Of a stretch of DNA of 21,394 nucleotides, positions 7,573-14,478 are shown piece by piece. This DNA is from an uncultured Sphingomonadales bacterium. GTDB taxonomy: Bacteria; Pseudomonadota; Alphaproteobacteria; Sphingomonadales; Sphingomonadaceae. The translations under genes and the position numbers were made by a program. The stretch's first letter is position 1; each line of letters begins with the position of its first letter. Below the pieces are notes generated by a model. It had not been told where the DNA came from and ran no database searches. It saw nothing but the letters and a program-made list of their open reading frames with translations. The stretch spans positions 1-21,394 of the forward strand of contig CALCBC010000077.1 of the NCBI GenBank assembly GCA_937898525.1, in the 5' to 3' direction.

Positions 7573-7976
7573 GTCTTCGACAGTTCGAGAATTCGGTCCC
7601 ACTCGGCGGGACGGATTTCCGCCACCGAGAGTCGCGACAGCCGCACCAGCTCGATTCCCTCGAGCGCCTCGTCGGCCTTGATCTCGGCCAGCGTCACGGG
7701 ACGATCGAGCGGACGCACCGGCCTGACCTTGACCGCCGCCCAGTTCGGGTCCTTCGGATCGGTCAGCCCCGGCTCGCTGATCTCGGCCACGCCGACGATC
7801 TCCTTGCCCGTGACCGAGTGGTAGAAGAACGCCTGCTCGCCCTTCTGCATGGCCCTGAGGTTGCCCGCCGCACGGTGGTTGCGCACGCCGTCCCACAGCG
7901 TCTCGCCGTCGCGCACGAGATCCTCCCACGAGTAGGCTTCGGGTTCGGATTTTATCAGCCAGTAACGGGCGCTCAT
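7569..7976 (-). CDS. EVE domain-containing protein
   Basis: A 135-residue protein that is essentially one EVE domain, a PUA-like fold thought to bind modified bases in DNA or RNA. It begins MSARYWLIKSEPEAYSWEDL, the family's typical opening (YWLxKSEP), and continues with LWDGVRNHRAAGNLRAM and QAFFYHS, which contribute to the predicted base-binding pocket. A near-perfect ribosome binding site, AGGAGG at 7987-7982, stands five bases ahead of the ATG, so the start is secure. The gene converges on the thiamine-diphosphate enzyme with the two stop codons overlapping, leaving no room for a dedicated terminator. It is a stand-alone EVE protein, not fused to a nuclease and not next to a methylase, so a housekeeping rather than defence role is more likely. 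Confidence 0.92.
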   Translation of the reverse strand: MSARYWLIKSEPEAYSWEDLVRDGETLWDGVRNHRAAGNLRAMQKGEQAFFYHSVTGKEIVGVAEISEPGLTDPKDPNWAAVKVRPVRPLDRPVTLAEIKADEALEGIELVRLSRLSVAEIRPAEWDRILELSKT

Positions 7977-8023
7977 GCGATCCTCCTGCGCACGCTCCTA
8001 GCGGGCGCGCCACGGGGGCGCAA

Positions 8024-8038
8024 TTAACCGAAAATTGA
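8024..8038. promoter_or_regulatory. CtrA-like motif ahead of the GGDEF-EAL gene
   Basis: TTAA-N7-TTGA at 8024-8038 matches seven of the eight fixed positions of the CtrA consensus TTAA-N7-TTAA. It lies 12 bp before the ATG of the GGDEF-EAL gene and 47 bp from the divergent EVE start. CtrA commonly controls cell-cycle and c-di-GMP genes in alphaproteobacteria, which makes the position plausible, but a one-mismatch site is weak evidence. Confidence 0.25.
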
Positions 8039-8050
8039 ACATGATCCGCC

Positions 8051-9739
8051 ATGACGAACCCGAATCCTGGGGAGCACCGCAGCCTCGTGCCCAAGTCAGC
8101 CGCAGTCGGTCCGGAGAAGGAGTCCTACAGGCACGGTCGCGCGGAACGCGACTTCGTCGCACTCGGCATAGCGACCGCGGCGCTGATCCTGTTCGTCGGC
8201 ACGGGCGGCTCGCTGATCCCGCAGATCATCCGCTCATGGCTCGGCACCGGCGCGGCGCCCGACCTGCAGCTGACCAGTGCCGTGCTGCTCAACATCGCAC
8301 TGATCATCTTCGGCTGGCGGAGGTACGACGACCTCCACCGCGAGGTTGCCGAACGACGCAAGGCCGAAGCGCGCGCCCGCGAGCTCGCCGAAATCGACCC
8401 GCTCACCGGGTGCCTCAACCGCCGCAGCGGTGCCCCCGCGATCGACCGCCTGCTGGCCGACGCCGAGCGTCGCGACCGGTCGGTCGCGGTCTTCATGATC
8501 GACCTCGACAACTTCAAGCAGATCAACGACCTCAACGGCCACAAGACCGGCGACCAGGTGCTGGTCGAGGTCGCGAAGCGAATTCGCGAGCTGCTTCCCG
8601 AGGACGGCGTGGTCGCGCGCATCGGCGGCGACGAGTTTGTCTGCGCGCTGACGCACGAGCACGACCATCGCGAGCAGGCCGAAAAGCTCGCCGAGGAGCT
8701 GATCGTGGCCGCCTCGAGACCGATCGGCGAAAGCAAGGTCCGCATCGAGCCGACCGTCTCGATCGGCATTGCCGGCCCCGATTCGTGCGAGGACACTCCC
8801 GATAGCGAGACGCTGGTCCATCGCGCCGACATCGCGATGTACCAGGCCAAGAAGCGCGGCCGGAACCGCTACTATTGGTTCGAGCCGCACATGGAAAACG
8901 AGCTGCGCCTTCGCGCCGAGCTGGAACAGGGCATCCGCCGCGGCATCGCTGCCGGCGAATTCGTGCCCTACTACGAGCAGCAGGTCGATCTCGAGACCGG
9001 AGAGCTGGTCGGGTTCGAAATGCTCGCGCGCTGGAATTCGCCGCAGTTCGGCCTGGTCAGCCCGGAGACCTTCATCCCGATCGCCGAGGAGATCGAACTG
9101 ATCGGCGAACTGTCCGAATCGCTGATCCGGCAGGCCCTCGAGGACGCCAAGGAATGGGACCCTCGGCTGACCTTGTCGGTCAACATCTCGCCGGTCCAGC
9201 TGCGCGACCCGTGGTTCGCCCAGAAGCTGCTCAGGATTCTCGTCGACAGCGGCTTCCCGCCCAACCGGCTCGAGGTCGAGGTGACCGAGAACTGCCTGCA
9301 CGAGAACGTCGCCGCTGTCCGCGCGATCATGACCAGCCTCAAGAACCAGGGCATCCGGGTCAGCCTCGACGATTTCGGCACCGGCTACGCCAGTCTCTCG
9401 CAGCTGCGCACGCTGCCGTTCGACCGCCTCAAGATCGACCGCAGCTTCGTCGCCGAACTGGCTGAAGAAGGGATCAGCAACGAGCTTGTCGAGGCGATCG
9501 TGTCCCTCGGCCGCGGGCTGTCGATGCCGGTCACGGCAGAGGGGGTCGAGACCGCCGCGATCCGACAGGCGCTGCGCAACATGGGCCAGCTCAAGGGTCA
9601 GGGATACCTCTACGGCCAGCCCGAGGACGCCGCGGCGACCCGCGCCCGGCTGGCAGGCAGGAAGCTGCTGAGGAGCCAGACCGCAGATGCGGAGCAACGG
9701 TCCGAACCCGCGCGTCCGGAGAAGCGCAAGGCAGGCTGA
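8051..9739 (+). CDS. Membrane-anchored GGDEF-EAL protein (c-di-GMP turnover)
   Basis: A 562-residue inner-membrane protein predicted to make and/or degrade the second messenger c-di-GMP. Two hydrophobic segments (about 35-60 and 72-90) are followed by a short helix and a GGDEF domain (about 112-275) with intact GGDEF at 192-196. The upstream RxxD inhibitory site is absent (PEDG occupies that position). The EAL domain (about 285-530) keeps the catalytic set: EML at 323-325, NIS at 378-380, EVTEN at 410-414, DDFGTGYASL at 440-449, Lys461, and AEGVET at 496-501. Both domains therefore look catalytically competent; the net activity cannot be read from sequence. No sensory domain is visible beyond the short membrane part. 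It lies 47 bp upstream of dapF, on the same strand, and could share transcripts. Confidence 0.92.
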   Translation: MTNPNPGEHRSLVPKSAAVGPEKESYRHGRAERDFVALGIATAALILFVGTGGSLIPQIIRSWLGTGAAPDLQLTSAVLLNIALIIFGWRRYDDLHREVAERRKAEARARELAEIDPLTGCLNRRSGAPAIDRLLADAERRDRSVAVFMIDLDNFKQINDLNGHKTGDQVLVEVAKRIRELLPEDGVVARIGGDEFVCALTHEHDHREQAEKLAEELIVAASRPIGESKVRIEPTVSIGIAGPDSCEDTPDSETLVHRADIAMYQAKKRGRNRYYWFEPHMENELRLRAELEQGIRRGIAAGEFVPYYEQQVDLETGELVGFEMLARWNSPQFGLVSPETFIPIAEEIELIGELSESLIRQALEDAKEWDPRLTLSVNISPVQLRDPWFAQKLLRILVDSGFPPNRLEVEVTENCLHENVAAVRAIMTSLKNQGIRVSLDDFGTGYASLSQLRTLPFDRLKIDRSFVAELAEEGISNELVEAIVSLGRGLSMPVTAEGVETAAIRQALRNMGQLKGQGYLYGQPEDAAATRARLAGRKLLRSQTADAEQRSEPARPEKRKAG

Positions 9740-9786
9740 GCGCCGCCCCATTGCCCTGCGCGCGCTCCGTCCCTAGGTGGACGAGC

Positions 9787-10596
9787 ATGCGCGCCGCCTT
9801 CACCAAGATGCATGGCCTCGGCAACGACTTCGTCGTGCTCGATACGCGCACGCAGCCGCTGCCACCGATGACTCCTGCCGTCGCGAGGGCGCTGGCGGAC
9901 CGGCACACCGGGATCGGTTGCGACCAGCTGATCCTGCTCGAGGAATCGACCAAGGCCGACTTCCGCATGCGGATCTTCAATGCCGACGGCAGCGAGGTCG
10001 AGGCCTGCGGCAATGCGACACGCGCGGTTGCGATGCTTCACGGCCTTCCGGCGCAGATCGAGACCGCGGGCGGAATCCTGGCGGTGCAGCCCGGTGACGG
10101 CGGCGCGGCGGTCGACATGGGCGAACCGCGCTTCGAATGGGACGCGATCCCGCTCGCCTATGCGATGGACACGGCGGCCATGCCGGTCGGGTGGGAAACC
10201 CTTGAGCAGCCGTCGGCGGTCAACATCGGCAACCCCCACGCGGTGTTCTTCGTCGACGACTGCGACTCGGTCGAGCTCGACCGCCTCGGCCCGCAGATCG
10301 AGCGCGACCCGCTGTTTCCGGAGCGCGTCAACGTCAACGTCGCCACGGTCGAGAACCAGGACAACATCCGCCTGCGGGTGTGGGAACGAGGGGTCGGCAT
10401 CACGCGCGCCTGCGGAACCGGTGCCTGTGCCACCGCGGTTGCGGCGATGCGCCGGGGGCTGGTACAGCGCGAGGTTACCGTGGCGCTGCAGGGCGGCGCG
10501 CTGCTGATCGAATGGGGCGAGGGCAACCGGATCACGATGACCGGGCCCGCGACCGAGAGCTTCCGCGGCACGTTCGATTGGGGCGACTACGCGTGA
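9787..10596 (+). CDS. dapF: Diaminopimelate epimerase
   Basis: Cytoplasmic PLP-independent racemase converting LL-diaminopimelate to meso-diaminopimelate for lysine and peptidoglycan synthesis. The 269-residue product opens with FTKMHGLGNDF and has both catalytic cysteines in their motifs: Cys74 in EACGNATRA and Cys209 in TRACGTGACA. NADGSEVEACGN and NIGNPHAV are further family signatures. The ATG at 9787 is preceded by AGGTGG at a good distance, which settles the start over an upstream TTG. The TGA stop overlaps the GTG start of mtaB (GTGA), so the two are translationally coupled. Length is normal. Confidence 0.97.
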   Translation: MRAAFTKMHGLGNDFVVLDTRTQPLPPMTPAVARALADRHTGIGCDQLILLEESTKADFRMRIFNADGSEVEACGNATRAVAMLHGLPAQIETAGGILAVQPGDGGAAVDMGEPRFEWDAIPLAYAMDTAAMPVGWETLEQPSAVNIGNPHAVFFVDDCDSVELDRLGPQIERDPLFPERVNVNVATVENQDNIRLRVWERGVGITRACGTGACATAVAAMRRGLVQREVTVALQGGALLIEWGEGNRITMTGPATESFRGTFDWGDYA

Positions 10597-11780
10597 CGGC
10601 CCAAGCGACGCCGCCCGAGGTGATCTCCCTCGGCTGCCGCCTTAATATCGCCGAAAGCGAGACGATCCGCGCGCTGCTTGCGGGCGAGCGCGACGTCGTC
10701 GTGGTCAACTCCTGCGCCGTCACCGCCGAGGCCGTCCGCCAGACGCGACAGGCAATCCGCAAGGCCCGCCGGGCGAGACCGAATGCACGACTGCTCGTGA
10801 CCGGCTGTGCAGCCGACGTCGAGCGCGACCAGCTCGCGGCGATGCCCGAGGTCGACGGACTCGTCCCCAATGCCCGCAAGCTCGACGCCCGGGCCTGGAA
10901 CGTGCCCGATCGCCCCGCCGCCGTGCCGCCACGCCACACCCGTGCTTTCGTGGCTGTGCAGAACGGGTGCGACCACAGCTGCACTTTTTGCGTGATTCCG
11001 CAGGGGCGCGGGCCGAGCCGTTCGCTGAGCGTCGCCGAAGTGCTCGCCGAGGTCGAGCGCCATCTCGACCAGGGCGCGCCCGAGGTCGTCCTGACGGGCG
11101 TCGACGTGACCAGCTGGGGCCACGATCTGCCCGGCGGCCCTCGCCTCGGCGATCTCGTCGCCGCGATCCTCGATGCCTTCCCGCAGCTGCACCGCCTGCG
11201 CATGTCCTCGCTCGACGGGATCGAGATCGACGAACGGCTGTTCGAGCTGCTCGCCGGAGAGGAGCGGGTCATGCCGCACCTGCACCTCTCGCTGCAGCAC
11301 GGGCACGACCTGATCCTCAAGCGCATGAAGCGCCGGCACCTGCGCGCCGACGCCGTCTTGCTGGTCGAGCGGCTGCGTACTCGCCGGCCGGAAATCGCCA
11401 TCGGCGCCGACCTGATCGCCGGCTTCCCGACCGAGGACGCGGCCATGCACGCGGCGAACCTGTCGATCGTTCGCGATCTCGGTATCGTCCACGGCCACGT
11501 GTTTCCCTACTCGCCGCGCCCGGGAACGCCGGCCGCGCGGATGCCGCAACTCGACAAGGCGGCGATCCGGGGGCGCGCGGCCGAGCTCAGGGCCGAGGTT
11601 GCCTCGGTCCGCGAGGCATGGCTCGCCAGCCTGGTCGGCCGGCCGCTTGACGTTCTCGCCGAGACCGACGGCACCGGTCACGCGGGCAACTTCGCGCGCG
11701 TCGCGGTGCCCGCGGGAACGGCGCCGGGAGAGATCGTGACCGTGGTGCCGCGTCGGGTCGAAGGGGGCCTGCTGCAATGA
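10593..11780 (+). CDS. mtaB: tRNA (N6-threonylcarbamoyladenosine(37)-C2)-methylthiotransferase MtaB
   Basis: Radical-SAM enzyme that adds a methylthio group to t6A at position 37 of ANN-decoding tRNAs, giving ms2t6A. The N-terminal UPF0004 domain has its three cluster cysteines: Cys15 in LGCRLN, Cys41 in NSCAVT and Cys72 in TGCAA. The radical-SAM CxxxCxxC is NGCDHSCTFCVIPQGRG (Cys126, 130, 133). A short C-terminal TRAM-like RNA-binding segment ends the 395-residue product. The start is GTG at 10593, overlapping the dapF stop by four bases; the residues from VTAQATPPEVISLGC match the family's N-terminus, whereas the upstream open frame lies inside dapF and is spurious. It ends with ATGA shared with ftsY. 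MiaB is excluded by the short LGCRLN N-terminus and the C-terminal length. Confidence 0.93.
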   Translation: MTAQATPPEVISLGCRLNIAESETIRALLAGERDVVVVNSCAVTAEAVRQTRQAIRKARRARPNARLLVTGCAADVERDQLAAMPEVDGLVPNARKLDARAWNVPDRPAAVPPRHTRAFVAVQNGCDHSCTFCVIPQGRGPSRSLSVAEVLAEVERHLDQGAPEVVLTGVDVTSWGHDLPGGPRLGDLVAAILDAFPQLHRLRMSSLDGIEIDERLFELLAGEERVMPHLHLSLQHGHDLILKRMKRRHLRADAVLLVERLRTRRPEIAIGADLIAGFPTEDAAMHAANLSIVRDLGIVHGHVFPYSPRPGTPAARMPQLDKAAIRGRAAELRAEVASVREAWLASLVGRPLDVLAETDGTGHAGNFARVAVPAGTAPGEIVTVVPRRVEGGLLQ

Positions 11781-12703
11781 GCGAACCGAGTAGCTGGACC
11801 GAGAGGCTGTTCGGCGGGTTCCGCAAGACGTCCGAGCGGCTGACCGAGAACCTCACCGCCGCGGTCGCGACGGCGAAGCTCGACGACGCCACGCTCGACG
11901 AAGTCGAGGACGCCCTGATCCTGTCCGACCTCGGCCCCAGCGCCGCCGCGCGCATCCGCGCCCGGCTCGCCGAGAAGCGATTCGGCCTGTCGATCACCGA
12001 GCGCGAGCTGCGCGAGGCGGTCGCCGAGGAGATCGCCGCGATCCTGCGCCCGGTGGCAAAGCCGCTCGAAATCACCGCCTTCCCCCGTCCGCAGGTGATC
12101 CTGGTGATCGGGGTCAACGGCAGCGGCAAGACCACCACGATCGCCAAGCTCGCGCACTGGCTGCAGGTGGACGATTACTCGGTCCTGCTCGCCGCCGGCG
12201 ACACCTTCCGTGCCGCGGCGATCGGCCAGCTTGCCGTGTGGGCCGAGCGGATCGGCGTCGACATCGTCCGGGGCCCCGAGGGCGGCGATCCGGCGAGCAT
12301 CGTGTTCGATGCGGTCAAGCGCGCGACCGACACCGGCATCGACGCGCTGATCGTCGACACAGCCGGGCGGCTGCAGAACAAGCGCGAGCTGATGGACGAG
12401 CTGGCCAAGATCCGCCGCGTGCTCGGCCGCCTCAATCCCGAGGCGCCGCACGACGTGGTGCTGGTGCTCGACGCGACCAACGGCCAGAACGCGCTGAGCC
12501 AGATCGACGTGTTCAAGGAGGTCGCCGGAGTGACGGGCCTGATCATGACCAAGCTCGACGGCACCGCCCGGGGCGGCGTGCTCGTCGCCGCGGCCGAGCA
12601 GTACGGGCTGCCGATCCACGCGATCGGCGTCGGCGAGAAGATCGACGACCTGCGCCCGTTCGACCCCGACCTCGTCGCGCGCGTGATCGCGGGAGTGGCA
12701 TGA
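11777..12703 (+). CDS. ftsY: Signal recognition particle receptor FtsY
   Basis: SRP receptor GTPase that docks ribosome-nascent chain complexes to the inner membrane. The 308-residue protein is an NG domain only: N-domain helices to about residue 95, P-loop GVNGSGKTT (112-120), DTFRAAAIGQL (142-152), DTAGRLQNKRELMDEL (194-209), TKLDGTARGG (258-267) and the closing AIGVGEKIDDLRPF. A long acidic A domain, as in E. coli, is missing; the short N-terminus with SWTERLFGGFRKTSERL is the usual alphaproteobacterial form and likely supplies the membrane-contacting helix. Ffh is excluded by length and lack of an M domain. The start overlaps the mtaB stop (ATGA) and the stop overlaps the yciB start (ATGATG), so it is embedded in one operon. 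Confidence 0.97.
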   Translation: MSEPSSWTERLFGGFRKTSERLTENLTAAVATAKLDDATLDEVEDALILSDLGPSAAARIRARLAEKRFGLSITERELREAVAEEIAAILRPVAKPLEITAFPRPQVILVIGVNGSGKTTTIAKLAHWLQVDDYSVLLAAGDTFRAAAIGQLAVWAERIGVDIVRGPEGGDPASIVFDAVKRATDTGIDALIVDTAGRLQNKRELMDELAKIRRVLGRLNPEAPHDVVLVLDATNGQNALSQIDVFKEVAGVTGLIMTKLDGTARGGVLVAAAEQYGLPIHAIGVGEKIDDLRPFDPDLVARVIAGVA

Positions 12704-13347
12704 TGGCGGACGCGCCTGCGAAGAAGCCCAAGTCCGGCTGGCTCAACATCCTGGTCGATTACGGGCCCCTGCTCGTCTTCTTCCTCACCTACCGCTACTT
12801 CGCCCCCGAGGGCGAAGACATGGTCGGCGAGATCTTCGCCGTGATCCGCGGCACCGGCGCGTTCATCGTCGCGGCGATCGCCGCGCTGGCCTTCTCGAAG
12901 TGGTACCTCGGCAAGGTCTCGCCGATGCTGTGGCTGTCGACCGCGCTGATCGTCGCCTTCGGCGCGCTGACGATCTACTTCCAGGACGAACGCTTCATCC
13001 AGTGGAAGCCGACGATCATCTACGTCGGCTTCGGCGCGCTCCTCATCGGCGGCTGGCTGAAGGGCAAGGCGCTGCTCAAGACGCTGCTCGAAGCGGCGTT
13101 CGACGGGCTGTCGGACGAAGGCTGGCTCAAGCTGTCGTTCAACTGGGGCCTGTTCTTCTTCTTCCTCGCCGTCCTCAACACCGCCTTGATGTACACGCTC
13201 AGCTTCGAAAGCTGGCTCGCGGCGAAGCTGTGGCTGTTCCTGCCGCTGACCTTCCTGTTCACCTTCACGCAGCTGCCCATGCTGCTGCGCCACGGGCTCA
13301 ACGTCGAGGATAAGGCCGAGGTTCTCGAGAATCCTCCGCACGAATGA
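12700..13347 (+). CDS. yciB: Inner membrane septation protein YciB/IspZ family
   Basis: Predicted polytopic membrane protein of the YciB (intracellular septation protein A) family, needed for normal cell envelope and division in enterobacteria; its biochemical role is not settled. The 215-residue product has about five hydrophobic segments and family patches: an N-terminal DYGPLLVFFLTYRYF, a central GWLKGKALLKTLL, and LSDEGWLKLSFNWGLFFFFLAVLN (about 144-167). The start is ATG at 12700, or the second ATG at 12703; the first overlaps the ftsY stop and gives MMADAPAKKPKSGWLN. The gene ends the tightly overlapping dapF-mtaB-ftsY-yciB run. Identification of the family is firm, function is by analogy. 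Confidence 0.9.
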   Translation: MMADAPAKKPKSGWLNILVDYGPLLVFFLTYRYFAPEGEDMVGEIFAVIRGTGAFIVAAIAALAFSKWYLGKVSPMLWLSTALIVAFGALTIYFQDERFIQWKPTIIYVGFGALLIGGWLKGKALLKTLLEAAFDGLSDEGWLKLSFNWGLFFFFLAVLNTALMYTLSFESWLAAKLWLFLPLTFLFTFTQLPMLLRHGLNVEDKAEVLENPPHE

Positions 13348-13423
13348 GGCCGCGCTTGTCGCCAGCGCCCGGCTGCGGTTAGAACGCGCCAACGACAGAT
13401 CCAGCGTTCAGAGGGGAAACGCC

Positions 13424-14014
13424 ATGGCAAAGTTCTTCGGCAACCTGCATCTCGTGCTCCTGACCGGCCTCGTCCTGGCGATCGTGGTCATCGTTGCCTT
13501 CGCCGGCTGGACCGGCGAGAACGCGGAGGCGGTCACCAACGCCGTACTGCGATGGCTCCACCTGTTCTTCGGTGTGGTGTGGATCGGCCTGCTCTACTAC
13601 CTAAACTTCGTGCAGGTCCCGACGATGCCCAAGGTGCCCGCCGAGCTGAAGAAGGGCGTCACCGGCTACATCGCACCGAGCGTGCTGTTCTTCTTCCGCT
13701 ATGGCGCGCTGTTCACCGTACTTACCGGCCTCGCGATCGCCTTCCACAACGGCTACGGCGGCCAGGCCCTGACCTTCCAGGGCACAGGCGCGGACGGCAT
13801 CAACCTGATCGGCCTGGGCATGTGGCTGGCGCTGATCATGGCCGCCAACGTGTGGTTCGTGATCTGGCCCGCGCAGAAGAAGATCCTCGGCCTCGTCGAA
13901 GCAAGTGACGAGGCCAAGGCGAAAGCCGCGCCGGTCGCGCTCGCGGCGAGCCGCACCAACGTGATCCTGTCGCTGCCGATGTTCTACGCGATGGTCAGCG
14001 CCAACATGGGCTGA
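13424..14014 (+). CDS. Membrane protein with PuuD-like (urate hydroxylase N-terminal) domain
   Basis: A 196-residue integral membrane protein with four to five hydrophobic segments. The stretch RWLHLFFGVVWIGLLYYLNF (about 43-62), followed by VQVP, and RYGALFTVLTGLAIA (about 92-106) match the membrane part of PuuD-type urate hydroxylases. The family's usual C-terminal cytochrome c domain is absent, and no CxxCH motif occurs, so catalysis of urate oxidation by this protein alone is doubtful. A good ribosome binding site, AGAGGGG, precedes the ATG at 13424. It lies 76 bp after yciB on the same strand and is convergent with the PilZ gene. Automated pipelines would probably label it PuuD; I would treat that as a domain name only. 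Confidence 0.8.
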   Translation: MAKFFGNLHLVLLTGLVLAIVVIVAFAGWTGENAEAVTNAVLRWLHLFFGVVWIGLLYYLNFVQVPTMPKVPAELKKGVTGYIAPSVLFFFRYGALFTVLTGLAIAFHNGYGGQALTFQGTGADGINLIGLGMWLALIMAANVWFVIWPAQKKILGLVEASDEAKAKAAPVALAASRTNVILSLPMFYAMVSANMG

Positions 14015-14020
14015 CTGCGA

Positions 14021-14056
14021 CGCCGCCGGCCCGCCTCAGCTGCCGAGCCGGCGGCG
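14021..14056. terminator. Inverted repeat between convergent genes, candidate bidirectional terminator
   Basis: CGCCGCCGGC at 14021-14030 and GCCGGCGGCG at 14047-14056 form a perfect 10-bp, all-GC stem with a 16-base loop. It sits between the stop of the PuuD-like gene (14014) and the stop of the convergent PilZ gene (14036), and one arm encodes the last residues of the PilZ protein. No clear T-run follows on either side, so it may serve as a transcript-end stabiliser or Rho-assisted terminator. Confidence 0.45.
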
Positions 14057-14419
14057 CTTCTGCCCGAGCGGGATGTTCGACACCTCGGCGATCGGGCTCT
14101 CGTATTCCTCGCCGAACTGCTGCGTCTCGAACACGCGCGCCGGCGGGATGTCGCGGTCGAACATCAGGCCGCACATCGACTCTGTCGCCCAGATGACCGT
14201 GCACGGCGCCTCGAAGCACATCCATTCGAGCGTTCCGGCCGTACCCGGTTTCGGCGGATCATCCATCTGCACGCGCGCACCGCGCTCGGAGAGGTCGCAC
14301 AGGCAGCCGATCCGCTGGCCTCGCGCCATCCGCAGCTGCGCCGGGCAGCTCACCCGCCGCCTGCGAGATGAGCGGCGCTCGACCGGAGCTGTGACTGGCG
14401 CATAGGCGGGCTGACCCAT
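14036..14419 (-). CDS. PilZ domain protein (c-di-GMP receptor)
   Basis: A 127-residue cytoplasmic protein that is little more than one PilZ domain. The two ligand-binding motifs are present: the arginine-rich RRSSRRRR run (residues 15-22, covering RxxxR) and DLSERGARV (42-50, the DxSxxG motif). It is therefore likely to bind c-di-GMP, although the output is unknown. The ATG at 14419 is chosen because the PilZ motifs begin soon after; the frame is open far upstream through the kup gene, but that is a composition artefact. The gene lies 59 bp after the stop of kup on the same strand and may be co-transcribed with it or use its own promoter. Its last codons fall in the GC-rich inverted repeat. 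Confidence 0.87.
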   Translation of the reverse strand: MGQPAYAPVTAPVERRSSRRRRVSCPAQLRMARGQRIGCLCDLSERGARVQMDDPPKPGTAGTLEWMCFEAPCTVIWATESMCGLMFDRDIPPARVFETQQFGEEYESPIAEVSNIPLGQKRRRLGS

Positions 14420-14438
14420 GCCCCATGACTCAGCCCGC

Positions 14439-14471
14439 AGGGTTAGCTGAGGGTTGAGGGTTACGGTTAAC
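14439..14471. repeat. Short AGGGTT direct repeats between kup and the PilZ gene
   Basis: Three copies of AGGGTT (14439-14444, 14450-14455, 14457-14462) are followed by CGGTTAAC (14464-14471). On the minus strand, the coding direction of both neighbours, they read AACCCT and lie 20-50 bp upstream of the PilZ start. They could be a direct-repeat operator; nothing else in the sequence tells which regulator. Confidence 0.3.
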
Positions 14472-14478
14472 GCCGGCT

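Noticed and set aside
7569..7976. EVE protein as part of an anti-phage or restriction system
   Set aside because: It is a single-domain EVE protein next to a metabolic enzyme, without nuclease, methylase or helicase neighbours; the usual stand-alone housekeeping form fits better.
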